Source: Candidatus Aerophobota bacterium (lineage in GTDB: Bacteria > Aerophobota > Aerophobia > Aerophobales > B3-G15). Taken from it: a stretch of DNA of 19,399 nucleotides. Below, piece by piece: positions 1 to 7,872 of this stretch (the stretch's first letter is position 1; the number at the start of each line of letters is the position of its first letter). The notes beneath the pieces are model-generated. The model searched no databases. It was not told the origin of the DNA and was given only the letters and a program-made list of their open reading frames with translations. Both the position numbers and the translations under genes were made by a program. The stretch spans positions 1-19,399 of the forward strand of contig JAGGZA010000110.1 of the NCBI GenBank assembly GCA_021162265.1. Reading direction: 5' to 3'.

Positions 1-1
1 A

Positions 2-121
2 GTTAATACAGTGATAAAAGCGGCAAGAACAGGAAAAATTGGCGATGGAAAAATATTTATCTATCCAGTTAAAGAGGCAATAAAAATACGAACTGGCGAA
101 AAGGGAGTGGACATAATATAA
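2..121 (+). CDS. glnB: Nitrogen regulatory protein PII, C-terminal end (partial)
   Basis: Only the last 39 codons of this gene lie in the window; the 5' part, with the T-loop, is outside. The visible residues match the PII C-terminal signature: ARTGKIGDGKIF (residues 8-19 of the fragment) followed by PVKEAIKIRTGEKG. PII proteins are small trimeric sensors of 2-oxoglutarate and ATP/ADP that bind and regulate nitrogen-metabolism enzymes and transporters. The TGxxGDGKIF stretch contributes to the nucleotide-binding site between subunits. The gene ends in TAA 111 bases before nadE, on the same strand. Whether it is a GlnB or GlnK type cannot be decided without the T-loop and the upstream neighbours, for example amtB or glnA. 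Confidence 0.93.
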   Translation, partial: VNTVIKAARTGKIGDGKIFIYPVKEAIKIRTGEKGVDII

Positions 122-173
122 AAGGTTTAAAATATCCGACATCTCCATTATTTTAAAGGAAATTTAATTTAAT

Positions 174-201
174 TTGACAATACCGCTTGCTTAAATAATA
201 T
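174..201 (+). promoter_or_regulatory. Likely sigma70-type promoter for nadE
   Basis: A perfect TTGACA (174-179) is followed after 16 bases by TAATAT (196-201). The nadE start lies 31 bases downstream of the -10 box. It sits in the 111-base gap after the PII gene, where I see no terminator hairpin, so nadE may be transcribed both from here and by read-through. The rest of the gap shows nothing else. Identified by eye only. Confidence 0.5.
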
Positions 202-232
202 TTCTTTATAAATTAAGCAGGGAAATACTAAC

Positions 233-1927
233 ATGAGAAAAGTAAGAGTAGCACTATCTCAGATTAATCCTACGGTGGGAGATTTAAAAGGCAATGCAGA
301 AAAGATTCTGCACTTTGTCGAAGAAGCAAAAAAGGTTAAGGCAGACATAGTTACATTCCCTGAGTTAAGTGTTTGTGGTTATCCACCAGAGGACCTTTTG
401 TTAAAGAAGCGCTTTGTAAAGGATAACTTAAAAACACTGGAATTTATTGCAGGAAATATTTCAGGGATAATAGCGGTTATAGGATTTGTAGATGAGGATA
501 AAGAGGGTAATATCTATAACTCAGCAGCTATAATTAAAGACAGAAAAATAAAAAGTGTTTACAATAAAATAGAGCTTCCTAACTATGGTGTATTTGACGA
601 GAAAAGGTACTTTAAGCAGGGAAATAAAATTCCCGTATTTGTTGTGGGGAAAATTGCCTTTGGAGTGAGTATCTGCGAGGATATCTGGAAGAAAAATGGA
701 GTGGCAAAAATTCAAAAGGACAGAGGAGCCAAAATTATTATAAATATTTCCTCCTCCCCCTATCATACAGGAAAGGCAAAATTAAGAGAAAAATTGTTAA
801 TGGAAAGAACAGAGGAAACAAAAGCTTATATCTGTTATAATAATCTGGTGGGAGGACAGGATGAACTTGTATTTGATGGAGCAAGCCTTATTTTAAGTCC
901 AGAGGGGAAGGAAATAGCAAGGGGGAAGCAATTTGAAGAAGATTTAGTCATCGCTGATTTAAAAGTAAACTCTGAGAGTGAATTTAAAAGCAAAGAGTAC
1001 GATTATATAATAGAACTTGGTAATTTAGAGGATATTGAGCTACCGGTTTTAAAAATAAAAAAACCAAAAAGATTAACCCCCTTAGAAGAAATTTATAAAG
1101 CGTTGACCCTGGGGACAAGAGACTATGTAAGAAAGAACGGCTTTGAGAAAGTTGTTATTGGTTTAAGCGGGGGGATAGACTCATCATTAACAGCAGTAAT
1201 TGCCTGCGATGCTCTGGGAAAAGAAAATGTTGTCGGAATCTCTATGCCCTCAAGGTATTCCTCGGAGGGAACCAGAAAAGACGCTAAAATTTTAGCTCAA
1301 AATCTCGGGATCAAATTTATTGAAATCCCCATAGATAAGATATTCAATTCTTATTTAGAATCACTTAGAGAGGAATTCCAGGGACTATCTCCTGACATTA
1401 CAGAAGAAAATATTCAGGCAAGAATAAGGGGAAACATCCTCATGGCTCTATCAAACAAATTTGGCTATCTTGTCCTGACCACAGGAAACAAAAGTGAGGT
1501 ATCCTGTGGTTACTGCACTTTGTATGGAGATATGGCAGGTGGATTTAATGTACTGAAAGATGTATTTAAAACTCTTGTTTATAAACTTGCAAACTTCAGG
1601 AATAGAAAAGAAAAAAACAATCTGATTCCCGAATCTATTATTAAAAGACCACCAACTGCAGAATTGAGACCAGATCAAAAAGATCAGGATGCACTTCCTC
1701 CTTACTCAATCCTGGATGAAATTTTAAAAAAATACGTGGAGGAAGGTAAAAGTTATACAGAGATAGCTGCAGAAAACAAATTTGACCCTCAGCTAATAAA
1801 AAAGGTAATTAAAATGGTAGATAGAAATGAATATAAAAGAAGACAGGCTCCTCCCGGGGTAAAAATAACTCCTAAAGCATTTGGCAAAGACTGGAGATTC
1901 CCTATTACCAACAAGTATCAAGTATAA
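233..1927 (+). CDS. nadE: Glutamine-dependent NAD+ synthetase
   Basis: Makes NAD+ from deamido-NAD+ (nicotinate adenine dinucleotide), ATP and glutamine-derived ammonia in the cytosol. It has two domains. Residues 1 to about 260 form a nitrilase-type glutaminase with the expected triad: Glu44 in FPELSVCGYP, Lys112 in NKIELPNYG and Cys148 in VSICEDIW. Residues from about 285 form the synthetase, with the PP-loop SGGIDSS (312-318), LTTGNKSE (415-422), TLYGDMAGG (429-437) and the RPPTAELRPDQ segment near 472. The length of 564 aa fits the two-domain bacterial type, which is shorter than the large mycobacterial/eukaryotic form. The ATG follows AGGGA at modest spacing. It lies next to a PII gene, an arrangement linked to PII control of NadE in Azospirillum. 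It converges with the ABC-2 permease gene, 19 bases away. Confidence 0.97.
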   Translation: MRKVRVALSQINPTVGDLKGNAEKILHFVEEAKKVKADIVTFPELSVCGYPPEDLLLKKRFVKDNLKTLEFIAGNISGIIAVIGFVDEDKEGNIYNSAAIIKDRKIKSVYNKIELPNYGVFDEKRYFKQGNKIPVFVVGKIAFGVSICEDIWKKNGVAKIQKDRGAKIIINISSSPYHTGKAKLREKLLMERTEETKAYICYNNLVGGQDELVFDGASLILSPEGKEIARGKQFEEDLVIADLKVNSESEFKSKEYDYIIELGNLEDIELPVLKIKKPKRLTPLEEIYKALTLGTRDYVRKNGFEKVVIGLSGGIDSSLTAVIACDALGKENVVGISMPSRYSSEGTRKDAKILAQNLGIKFIEIPIDKIFNSYLESLREEFQGLSPDITEENIQARIRGNILMALSNKFGYLVLTTGNKSEVSCGYCTLYGDMAGGFNVLKDVFKTLVYKLANFRNRKEKNNLIPESIIKRPPTAELRPDQKDQDALPPYSILDEILKKYVEEGKSYTEIAAENKFDPQLIKKVIKMVDRNEYKRRQAPPGVKITPKAFGKDWRFPITNKYQV

Positions 1928-1946
1928 AGAACTTAAAAAAATACTC

Positions 1947-2885
1947 TCACAGGGATCTTATTTCCTGCCTCATAAAAACAACATAAGAAACAGCAAAACA
2001 TATAAGCATTAAAGCCACAAGACCCACAAACTCTGGCCAAACTATCATAAGACTTTGACCCAGGGAAAGGGGAGTGGGCAACAAGCCACTTATCTGCGCA
2101 GGATTTATAAAACCAAATGCCCTGACAGAAGGATTAAGTACTGCAGTTGCTATCTGGTCAAACAAAGCAGCAGGAGATATACGCAAAATCATTCTTCTGA
2201 TAGCCTCATTCTTAGCTACTACCTCGGGTGTGGTAACTGCGGCAACTGGAGCGATCTGGTCAGCAACTACATTGGCAATCATATAGATAAAAAAGGTGAA
2301 AAATATCCACATCATTATAGAAGTTAATGCAGATGAAGACGTTCGTCTGAATAAAATAGAAAAGAGAATTCCCAGGCTAAGCCAGAAACCTACATAGACA
2401 ACACTTGCCAGATAATAAACACCTATTCTTGAAATCTCCTCAAGATTTGGAGAAAATCCCAGCGTCCATATCCCCAATCCTAAGATAATTAAAAAAATAC
2501 TCACAAACATCACAGCTATGGTTGCAAGTCCTGCCAGAAACTTACCATTAATCAAAGAATCTCTAAAAACAGGTTGAGATAAAACCATACTTATGGTTCC
2601 ACGAGAGCGCTCTCCACTTATAGCATCAAAACCCAGAATGAGCCCTATTAACGGTCCAAAAAAACTCACAAAAAAAGTGAAAGAGGGTAGAGAACCTGCA
2701 GAAGAGATAAAAAATCCAAGAAGAAGAAATTCACCCGGTATATGGGCAAAGCTCCCCAGATTCTGACTTGCAAGATAAGCAACAGAGATACCTGTAAGGC
2801 ATATAATAATGAAAAGGATTAAGAACCTCTTGCTCCCAAAATAATCGACCATCTCCTTCCATAAAATAACTCTTATCCCTGACAT
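1947..2885 (-). CDS. ABC-2 type transporter, permease subunit
   Basis: An integral membrane protein of 312 aa with six likely transmembrane helices, at roughly 20-39, 68-88, 117-139, 153-179, 187-207 and 281-304. The N-terminus (ILWKEMVDYFGSKRF) and the motif SGERSRGTISMVLSQPV (90-106), followed by NGKF, are typical of NosY/ABC-2 permeases, where the segment after helix 2 contacts the ATPase. It is the last gene of a three-gene minus-strand operon. Its ATG lies 5 bases after the ATPase stop, and its SD (GGGAGAGG) lies inside the end of the ATPase gene, so translation is probably coupled. It probably dimerises and works with the ATPase next door. The substrate is unknown; ABC-2 systems are mostly exporters. 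Confidence 0.9.
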   Translation of the reverse strand: MSGIRVILWKEMVDYFGSKRFLILFIIICLTGISVAYLASQNLGSFAHIPGEFLLLGFFISSAGSLPSFTFFVSFFGPLIGLILGFDAISGERSRGTISMVLSQPVFRDSLINGKFLAGLATIAVMFVSIFLIILGLGIWTLGFSPNLEEISRIGVYYLASVVYVGFWLSLGILFSILFRRTSSSALTSIMMWIFFTFFIYMIANVVADQIAPVAAVTTPEVVAKNEAIRRMILRISPAALFDQIATAVLNPSVRAFGFINPAQISGLLPTPLSLGQSLMIVWPEFVGLVALMLICFAVSYVVFMRQEIRSL

Positions 2886-2890
2886 TTAAA

Positions 2891-3823
2891 TTACCTCTCC
2901 CTGAAATATCTCACATAAATTTCCTCTAATGTGTAATCCTGCGTTTTAAAAAGCAAAGGAAAACATCCCTTCTCCACAATTGCCCTGGATACCTCCAATC
3001 TCAAATCTCTATCACACCTTATATTTAAAAAGTTACCTGAAACATCAATATCTCTAACTCCTTCTATTTCCTTTATAGAGTCTAAAAGACCGGGAGTTAA
3101 CTGTGATACCTGAACCTGAATTTGTGTTCCCCCTTCTCCCATAATCTTTTCTCCTACCTCATCAACTGAACCTTCAATTACTATCTTTCCCTGAGAAACT
3201 ATACCTATCCGGTCACATATTCTCTGAACCTGATGAAGAAAATGAGAAGATAAAAGAATAGTTATATTCTTTTCCTCTTTCATCTTTCTTATGAGATTAA
3301 GAATTTGCTCCACTCCCTCAGGGTCTATCCCCAGTGTGGGCTCATCCAGAATCACAAGTTTTGGCTGTTTTACAAGAGTTGCTGCCATACCCAGGCGTTG
3401 AAGCATCCCTCTGGAAAATTTTCCTGCCTCCTTGTCAGCCACTTCCGAAAGCCCCACAACTGACAGAACTTCCTCCACCCTTGCAGCGGACTCTGAGGGA
3501 GGAATCCCATTTAGCTTTGTAATATAAATAAGGTTTTCCCTTGCCGTTAAATCTTCATAAAAACCAATATTTTCGGGAAGATAACCTGTTATCCTTTTAA
3601 CCTCCAGAGGGTTTTTCGTGGAATTGTAACCAAAAACCTTAACCTCTCCAGAAGTTGGTTCGGTGAGTCCCAAAAGCATCAGGATGGTGGTGGTCTTCCC
3701 TGCTCCGTTGGGTCCAAGAAACCCAAATATCTCTCCCTCTTTTATCCGCAGGTCCATACCATCGACAGCCTTGACCCCATTATAAACCTTTTTAAGCTGA
3801 TTGGCTTCTACTACCCATTCCAT
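2891..3823 (-). CDS. ABC transporter ATP-binding protein (ABC-2 partner)
   Basis: A cytosolic ATPase subunit of 310 aa. It shows Walker A GPNGAGKTT (37-45), signature FSRGMLQR (136-143), Walker B LVILDE (156-161) and the switch histidine H194 in LLSSH. The Q-loop reads YLPE, with Glu in place of Gln, as is usual for NatA/CcmA-like ABC-2 ATPases. The C-terminal 80 residues form the small extra domain common in this family. I chose the ATG at 3821-3823, not the upstream in-frame ATG at 3905-3907, because GGGAGAAGG lies just before it. The longer form would also add 28 cysteine-rich residues that overlap the previous gene. The start is 2 bases after the stop of the NEW3 protein gene. Confidence 0.95.
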   Translation of the reverse strand: MEWVVEANQLKKVYNGVKAVDGMDLRIKEGEIFGFLGPNGAGKTTTILMLLGLTEPTSGEVKVFGYNSTKNPLEVKRITGYLPENIGFYEDLTARENLIYITKLNGIPPSESAARVEEVLSVVGLSEVADKEAGKFSRGMLQRLGMAATLVKQPKLVILDEPTLGIDPEGVEQILNLIRKMKEEKNITILLSSHFLHQVQRICDRIGIVSQGKIVIEGSVDEVGEKIMGEGGTQIQVQVSQLTPGLLDSIKEIEGVRDIDVSGNFLNIRCDRDLRLEVSRAIVEKGCFPLLFKTQDYTLEEIYVRYFRER

Positions 3824-3825
3824 AT

Positions 3826-5073
3826 TTACCTTCTCCCTAATTTTACAAAAATTCCAACAAGAGAGGCTATAATAACAACAACAATTCCAATTCCTACCCA
3901 TCCCCATACAGTGGACCTTTTAACAGTAACTCTCAAGTCCATATCAGTCTGATCCTGTTTGCCGGCAGCTCTAACAGTAAACATATAATCACCGGGTATG
4001 GTTCTTGGGGGAGGAAGTATGGATATCTTTACCTTATCCGGTTTTCTTACCTCCTGATAAGGAGAAACAGAAGAAACCTTCTCTGGCTCAAAAGATACCT
4101 TCCACCCCTTAGGAGTATCTAAAGAAAAAAAGCTAACATCTTCTACAGGAGCAGAGCCTTCATTCCACAGATAAACATTTATATTTTCCTTTTTTCCGGC
4201 AATTGCATCAAGATTTAAACGACCGGTTTCTGTCCTCATCTTCAATTTATAAGTCCCTGTAATTATTGCCTTTAAGTCTATGGTAACTACTTTTTCCCCT
4301 GATCTTACGGCAAATTTTATAGGATACTCTCCCTTGGAGACAGTTGGGGGAGGAGTTAAGGTTAAAAGTAAATTTTCTGTTTGCTTTTCATCAACTTTTA
4401 TGGAGGATATCTTCTTCTCCTCTTCCCATCTCGGACTGCAGTAAGCTGTCCATCCATAAGGAAAGTCAGCTCCAATGTCCAGAACAACAGGCTTATCTGT
4501 ATTATTCTTTACCTTAATTGCAAATTTAAAGTCCTTCCCTGCGGGATTTTCCATACTTGGATAATCACTTGTAAGTTCTATTTCTTTGGAAACCTCTTCT
4601 TTTACACCTCCTTTTTGCACAAGATGAATAAGGAGAGAGGCAGAACGCTGGATTTTTCTATCCAGAGATGTTCCCTTTACAACAAACCTGTATTCACCCT
4701 CCTTTGCATTATCAGGAGGTATTGCATAAAACCTTAAGGTTACCGAATTATCAGGCTCTTTAGTTAGTAAGCCAACGCTATGAACCTGCATTTTATCCCA
4801 TCTTGTTTCAAAACCTACATTCCAGTCCTTAGCTTTCTTATCGGGAATAATAGAAAGAAAAACTTCTTCCTCTCTTTTACCTGTATTGATAACCATAAAA
4901 TCAAGGTCTATTTTTTCTTTCCTGGCAACAGTTACGCTTGGATACTTAAAAAATAGCACAAATCCTCTTTCTGTCTGCACTGCTTTTGCTCCCTGCCAGT
5001 TTGAAAAGAGGAAACCTGATATTAACAAAACAGCTAAAACCAAAAGAATGGGTAAACTTTTTTTACTTTTCAT
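3826..5073 (-). CDS. Secreted, membrane-anchored NEW3-domain protein of an ABC operon
   Basis: A 415-aa protein with an N-terminal signal/anchor (basic MKSKK, then a hydrophobic run at about 7-24) and a C-terminal transmembrane helix (about 389-411) followed by KLGRR. In between are several beta-rich, Ig-like segments of about 100 aa with patterns such as DYPSMENPAGKDFKFAIKV, PYGWTAYCSP and PKGWKVSFEP. These fit NPCBM-associated NEW3 domains (COG1470-like). The bulk should face outside the cytoplasm. It is first in the operon with an ATPase and a permease, so it is probably an extracytoplasmic accessory part of that exporter or the protein it helps to place. A very good SD (AAGGAGG) precedes the ATG. 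The domain call is from pattern recognition; the function is inferred. Confidence 0.8.
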   Translation of the reverse strand: MKSKKSLPILLVLAVLLISGFLFSNWQGAKAVQTERGFVLFFKYPSVTVARKEKIDLDFMVINTGKREEEVFLSIIPDKKAKDWNVGFETRWDKMQVHSVGLLTKEPDNSVTLRFYAIPPDNAKEGEYRFVVKGTSLDRKIQRSASLLIHLVQKGGVKEEVSKEIELTSDYPSMENPAGKDFKFAIKVKNNTDKPVVLDIGADFPYGWTAYCSPRWEEEKKISSIKVDEKQTENLLLTLTPPPTVSKGEYPIKFAVRSGEKVVTIDLKAIITGTYKLKMRTETGRLNLDAIAGKKENINVYLWNEGSAPVEDVSFFSLDTPKGWKVSFEPEKVSSVSPYQEVRKPDKVKISILPPPRTIPGDYMFTVRAAGKQDQTDMDLRVTVKRSTVWGWVGIGIVVVIIASLVGIFVKLGRR

Positions 5074-5118
5074 TCCCTGCCTCCTTAAACCCTTAAATTA
5101 TAATTTATTAGCTCAAAT

Positions 5119-5146
5119 TAATTAGACAAAACTCATTATCTGTCAA
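5119..5146 (-). promoter_or_regulatory. Possible promoter of the NEW3-ABC operon
   Basis: On the minus strand, TTGACA (5141-5146) is followed after 16 bases by TAATTA (5119-5124), a weak -10 box, 45 bases upstream of the NEW3 gene start. A TATAAT on the same strand at 5097-5102 lacks a good -35. The 206-base divergent gap between this operon and prfB (5074-5279) must hold promoters for both directions. This is the best minus-strand candidate, but it is weak. Confidence 0.28.
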
Positions 5147-5221
5147 TCAGTGGTATGTATTTGGACTGTATTGAAAAAAAATTATAATCATAACAATTTT
5201 TTTGTAAAGTAAAATTTTTAA

Positions 5222-5250
5222 TTGACAATCAGCTTTTTGTTTGCTAATAA
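5222..5250 (+). promoter_or_regulatory. Likely promoter for prfB-guaB3
   Basis: TTGACA (5222-5227) followed after 17 bases by TAATAA (5245-5250), 29 bases before the prfB ATG. The -35 box is perfect and the -10 is mediocre. A second candidate lies upstream: TTGGAC (5161-5166), 16 bases, then a perfect TATAAT (5183-5188), giving a leader of about 85 bases. Either or both could be used. Confidence 0.42.
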
Positions 5251-5279
5251 TATTGCACCTCTAAGGAGGAGTTAAAAAT

Positions 5280-6417
5280 ATGGTTGATGATAAAAAGATA
5301 AATTTAACAGAGAAATTAACTATAATCAAAGATAAGTTTAATCAATTAAGAGGGTTCCTTTGAGATAGAAAAAATAGAAGATGAGATTCGCAAACTGGAA
5401 AAAAAAATTTCCAATCCCCGGTTCTGGAAAGAAGAAGAGAGAATAAAAACAATACAAAAACTATATTCATTTAAAGAAAAAAGGGAGGAATGGGAAAAGA
5501 CTGTATCACTGTACGAGGAGGTTTTTACACTGAAAGAATTGCTTGAAGAGGAAAAAGACCCTGAAATGGAGAAAGAGTTTAAAAAGAAGTTCTCTCTCCT
5601 TGAAAGAAAACTTAATGACCTATACATCCGTTCTCTACTTACAGACCCTGAAGACAAATCCAACGCAATTTTATCTATTCATCCCGGCGCAGGGGGTAAA
5701 GATTCCTGTGATTGGGCTCAAATCCTCTTGCGGATGTATAAAAACTGGGCTGACAGCAAGGGTTACAGGACAAGATTAGTTGACTGGGTACCGGGTGAAG
5801 AGGCAGGAATAAAAAGTGCAACTCTTCTGGTAGAAGGAAAGTTTGCCTACGGATATCTCAGGGAAGAAATTGGTATTCACCGCCTGATAAGAATCTCACC
5901 CTTTGATGCATCTCACCGCAGGCATACTTCCTTTGCCGCAGTTGATGTAATACCTGAGATAGAAGAGGAAAAAATAGATTTAAAGGAAGAAGATTTGAAA
6001 ATAGAGACTTTTCGTGCCGGAGGACCGGGAGGACAGCACGTCAATGTTACAGATTCAGCAGTTAGAATCACCCATATCCCCACAGGAATTGTTGTTCAAT
6101 GCCAGGACCAGAGGTCTCAGCACAAAAATAAAGCAATGGCTTTGAGAATTTTAAAATCGCGCCTTTATAACTTCAAAGAAATGGAAAAAAAGAAAGAAAT
6201 GAGAAAAAGATATGAGGAGAAAGCTCGAATTGAATGGGGGTCTCAGGTAAGGTCCTACGTTTTTCATCCCTATAAAATGGTTAAGGACCACAGGACACAG
6301 CTGGAAACAACTGATGTAGAATCAATCCTTAATGGAGAAATCGACCAATTTATAATAACCTCCTTAAAACAAAGGCAAAATAAAAAAGAAGGCAGTAATG
6401 GAGGAGATAATGGATAG
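5280..6417 (+). CDS. prfB: Peptide chain release factor 2 (programmed +1 frameshift)
   Basis: Recognises UGA and UAA stop codons on the ribosome and triggers peptide release. Translation starts at ATG 5280 behind a perfect SD (AAGGAGGAG) and runs 27 codons to an in-frame TGA at 5361-5363. A +1 slip on CTT then continues at GAG (5362) to the TAG at 6415-6417, for a product of about 378 aa. In joined numbering the codon-reading tripeptide SPF is at 206-208, which is diagnostic of RF2 rather than RF1. The catalytic GGQ is at 250-252 within AGGPGGQHVN. RSQHKNK and the coiled-coil N-terminal domain are also as expected. An ORF caller would begin at the internal ATG 5539 and lose the first 86 residues. 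The 3' end overlaps guaB3 by 8 bases. Confidence 0.96.
5349..5364 (+). promoter_or_regulatory. RF2 programmed +1 frameshift site
   Basis: The bases AGA GGG TTC CTT TGA G hold the three usual parts of the bacterial RF2 switch: an internal SD-like AGAGGG placed one codon before CTT, the slippery CTT, and an in-frame TGA. The spacing equals that of the E. coli site. When RF2 is scarce, TGA is decoded slowly and the ribosome slips to continue as ...LRGFL-EIEK. The SD-like part is AGAGGG rather than AGGGGG, and the base after TGA is G rather than the common C, so efficiency may differ. Confidence 0.95.
6400..6406 (+). promoter_or_regulatory. RBS that decides the guaB3 start
   Basis: GGAGGAG at 6400-6406 stands 3 to 5 bases before ATG 6410. 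An earlier in-frame ATG at 6398 overlaps this SD and has only a poor site before it. A later ATG at 6419 is 12 or more bases away. The SD lies inside the last codons of prfB, so the two genes are likely to be translationally coupled. Confidence 0.7.
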
Positions 6418-7582
6418 AATGGAGGATCGCTATATAGGAATAGGTCGTAAGGCAAGAAAAGCGTATGGATTTGATGAGGTAGCTCTTGTTCCTGGAAATG
6501 AAACAATTGATCCTCAAGATGTTGATATTACCTGGAGTATAGGAAAAAATTCTTTCAAGATACCTATATTAGCTGCAGCAATGGATGGAGTAGTTGATGT
6601 TAACTTTGCCATTGAAATGGGAAAACTCGGAGGAGTTGCTGTGCTTAATCTGGGAGGAGTCCAAACTCGCTATGACAATCCCCAGAAGGTAATTGAAGAA
6701 ATAATTCATTCCTCTCCCAAAAAAGCTGTAGAGATAATCCAGAGGATCTATCGAGAACCTATAAAAAAGGAACTAATTAAAGAAAGAATATTCCAGATAA
6801 AAAAGGCAGGTGTTCCAGCAGCTGTTTCCTGTATACCTCAGCAAGCAAAGGAATTTGGACCAATTGCACAAGAAGCAGGAGCTGATATTTTCATAGTCCA
6901 GGCAACAGTAGCAACAGCAAGGTATCTTTCCTCAAAAAGAAAGCCTCTTGACTTTAAGAGTTTTTGCAAACAGATGTCTATCCCAATTATAGCTGGAAAC
7001 TGTGTGACTTACAAAGCCGCCTATCAACTTATGGAAACAGGAATAGATGCTATCCTGGTAGGAGTTGGTCCTGGTGCGGCTTGTACGACAAGAGAAGTTC
7101 TGGGAGTAGGTGTGCCTCAAGTTACAGCCACTATAGATGTAGCAGCTGCCAGAGATGACTATCTGAGAAAATCCGGACGTTACATACCTATAATCACTGA
7201 TGGAGGGATGAGAACAGGGGGAGATATATGCAAAGCTCTTGCTGCAGGAGCAGATGCAGTTATGATTGGTTCAGCTTTTGCTCGTGCAAAAGAGGCTCCA
7301 GGTAAAGGCTATCATTGGGGAATGGCAACTTCTGACGAGAATCTTCCTCGAGGAGCAAGAGTATGGGTTGGCACAACTGGTACCTTAAAGGAAATCCTTT
7401 ACGGTCCTGCACGTCTTGATGATGGCTCTCAAAACTTAACCTGGGCTATAAAAACCAGCATGAGCTATTGTGGAGCCCGCAATATAAAACAGATGCATCA
7501 AACGGAAATAGTAATTGCTCCTGCAATTAAAAGCGAGGGAAAGTTCTTCCAGAGAATTCAGCAGGTCTCAGGGGAAAAATGA
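6410..7582 (+). CDS. guaB3: GuaB3-family IMP dehydrogenase-related protein
   Basis: A TIM-barrel enzyme of 390 aa in the IMP dehydrogenase/GMP reductase superfamily. It has the catalytic-loop cysteine Cys225 in GVGPGAACTTR, the phosphate-binding DGGMRTGGD (264-272) and ADAVMIGS. The tandem CBS regulatory domains of normal IMPDH are absent. The C-terminal half (YHWGMA, LPRGARVWVGTTG) matches the GuaB3 subgroup known from actinobacteria and cyanobacteria, rather than GuaB or GuaC. GuaB3 of cyanobacteria has been described as a working IMP dehydrogenase; activity here is inferred. IMPDH would oxidise IMP to XMP with NAD+ for guanine nucleotide synthesis. It follows prfB with an 8-base overlap and converges with rpmB, 12 bases away. 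An alternative start at 6398 would add four residues. Confidence 0.88.
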   Translation: MDRMEDRYIGIGRKARKAYGFDEVALVPGNETIDPQDVDITWSIGKNSFKIPILAAAMDGVVDVNFAIEMGKLGGVAVLNLGGVQTRYDNPQKVIEEIIHSSPKKAVEIIQRIYREPIKKELIKERIFQIKKAGVPAAVSCIPQQAKEFGPIAQEAGADIFIVQATVATARYLSSKRKPLDFKSFCKQMSIPIIAGNCVTYKAAYQLMETGIDAILVGVGPGAACTTREVLGVGVPQVTATIDVAAARDDYLRKSGRYIPIITDGGMRTGGDICKALAAGADAVMIGSAFARAKEAPGKGYHWGMATSDENLPRGARVWVGTTGTLKEILYGPARLDDGSQNLTWAIKTSMSYCGARNIKQMHQTEIVIAPAIKSEGKFFQRIQQVSGEK

Positions 7583-7594
7583 AATACCTTTTAA

Positions 7595-7783
7595 CTAAGC
7601 AAGTTCAACCTTCCCTGATCTTAAGCAGGATGTACAGATATAGGTTTTAATTAAACTACCCTTAACTTTAATCCTCTTTCTCTGGAGGTTGGGCAGCCAT
7701 CTTCTCTTGGTTCTGTGTCCGGACTTACTTACCCTGTGTCCAACAGAGGGGCCTTTGCCACATATATAACACTTACGAGCCAT
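7595..7783 (-). CDS. rpmB: 50S ribosomal protein bL28 (zinc-ribbon form)
   Basis: A small basic protein of 62 aa of the large ribosomal subunit. It starts MARKCYICGKGPSVGH and continues with RTKRRWLPNLQ, the typical bL28 N-terminal half. Two pairs of cysteines (C5/C8 and C50/C53) make it the zinc-binding C+ paralogue type. C+ ribosomal proteins are replaced by C- forms in some bacteria under zinc starvation; whether a C- copy exists is outside this window. The SD AAGGAG is well placed before the ATG. It stands alone on the minus strand between guaB3 and the CDF relic, which is common for rpmB. Confidence 0.97.
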   Translation of the reverse strand: MARKCYICGKGPSVGHRVSKSGHRTKRRWLPNLQRKRIKVKGSLIKTYICTSCLRSGKVELA

Positions 7784-7822
7784 AAATTACTCCTTGAAGT
7801 TTTCGGATTAAAAATCTTTTAA

Positions 7823-7850
7823 CTAATAGCATAATTTCATCAAATGACAA
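7823..7850 (-). promoter_or_regulatory. Possible rpmB promoter
   Basis: On the minus strand, TTGTCA (7845-7850) is followed after 16 bases by TATTAG (7823-7828), about 40 bases upstream of the rpmB start. Both boxes depart from consensus. No other minus-strand pair in this gap looks better. Confidence 0.33.
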
Positions 7851-7872
7851 GTTAAAAACACAAAAACTACCA

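Noticed and set aside
2055..2327. 90-aa plus-strand ORF
   Set aside because: It is antisense to the ABC-2 permease, whose membrane pattern and family motif are clear.
3824..3907. Longer N-terminus for the ABC ATPase from ATG 3905-3907
   Set aside because: The extra 28 residues are cysteine-rich, overlap the NEW3 gene and lack family similarity; a strong SD precedes ATG 3821-3823.
4381..4737. 118-aa plus-strand ORF
   Set aside because: It lies wholly antisense to the NEW3 gene, has no SD and no recognisable motif; it is a shadow frame.
5539..6417. Start of prfB at ATG 5539 (292-aa protein)
   Set aside because: This lacks the N-terminal domain of RF2. The upstream frame encodes it and joins through a classic frameshift site behind a perfect SD.
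7784..7872. tRNA or other small RNA between rpmB and the CDF relic
   Set aside because: No cloverleaf arms, TTCRA-type loop or CCA end; the stretch is plain AT-rich intergenic DNA with a possible rpmB promoter.
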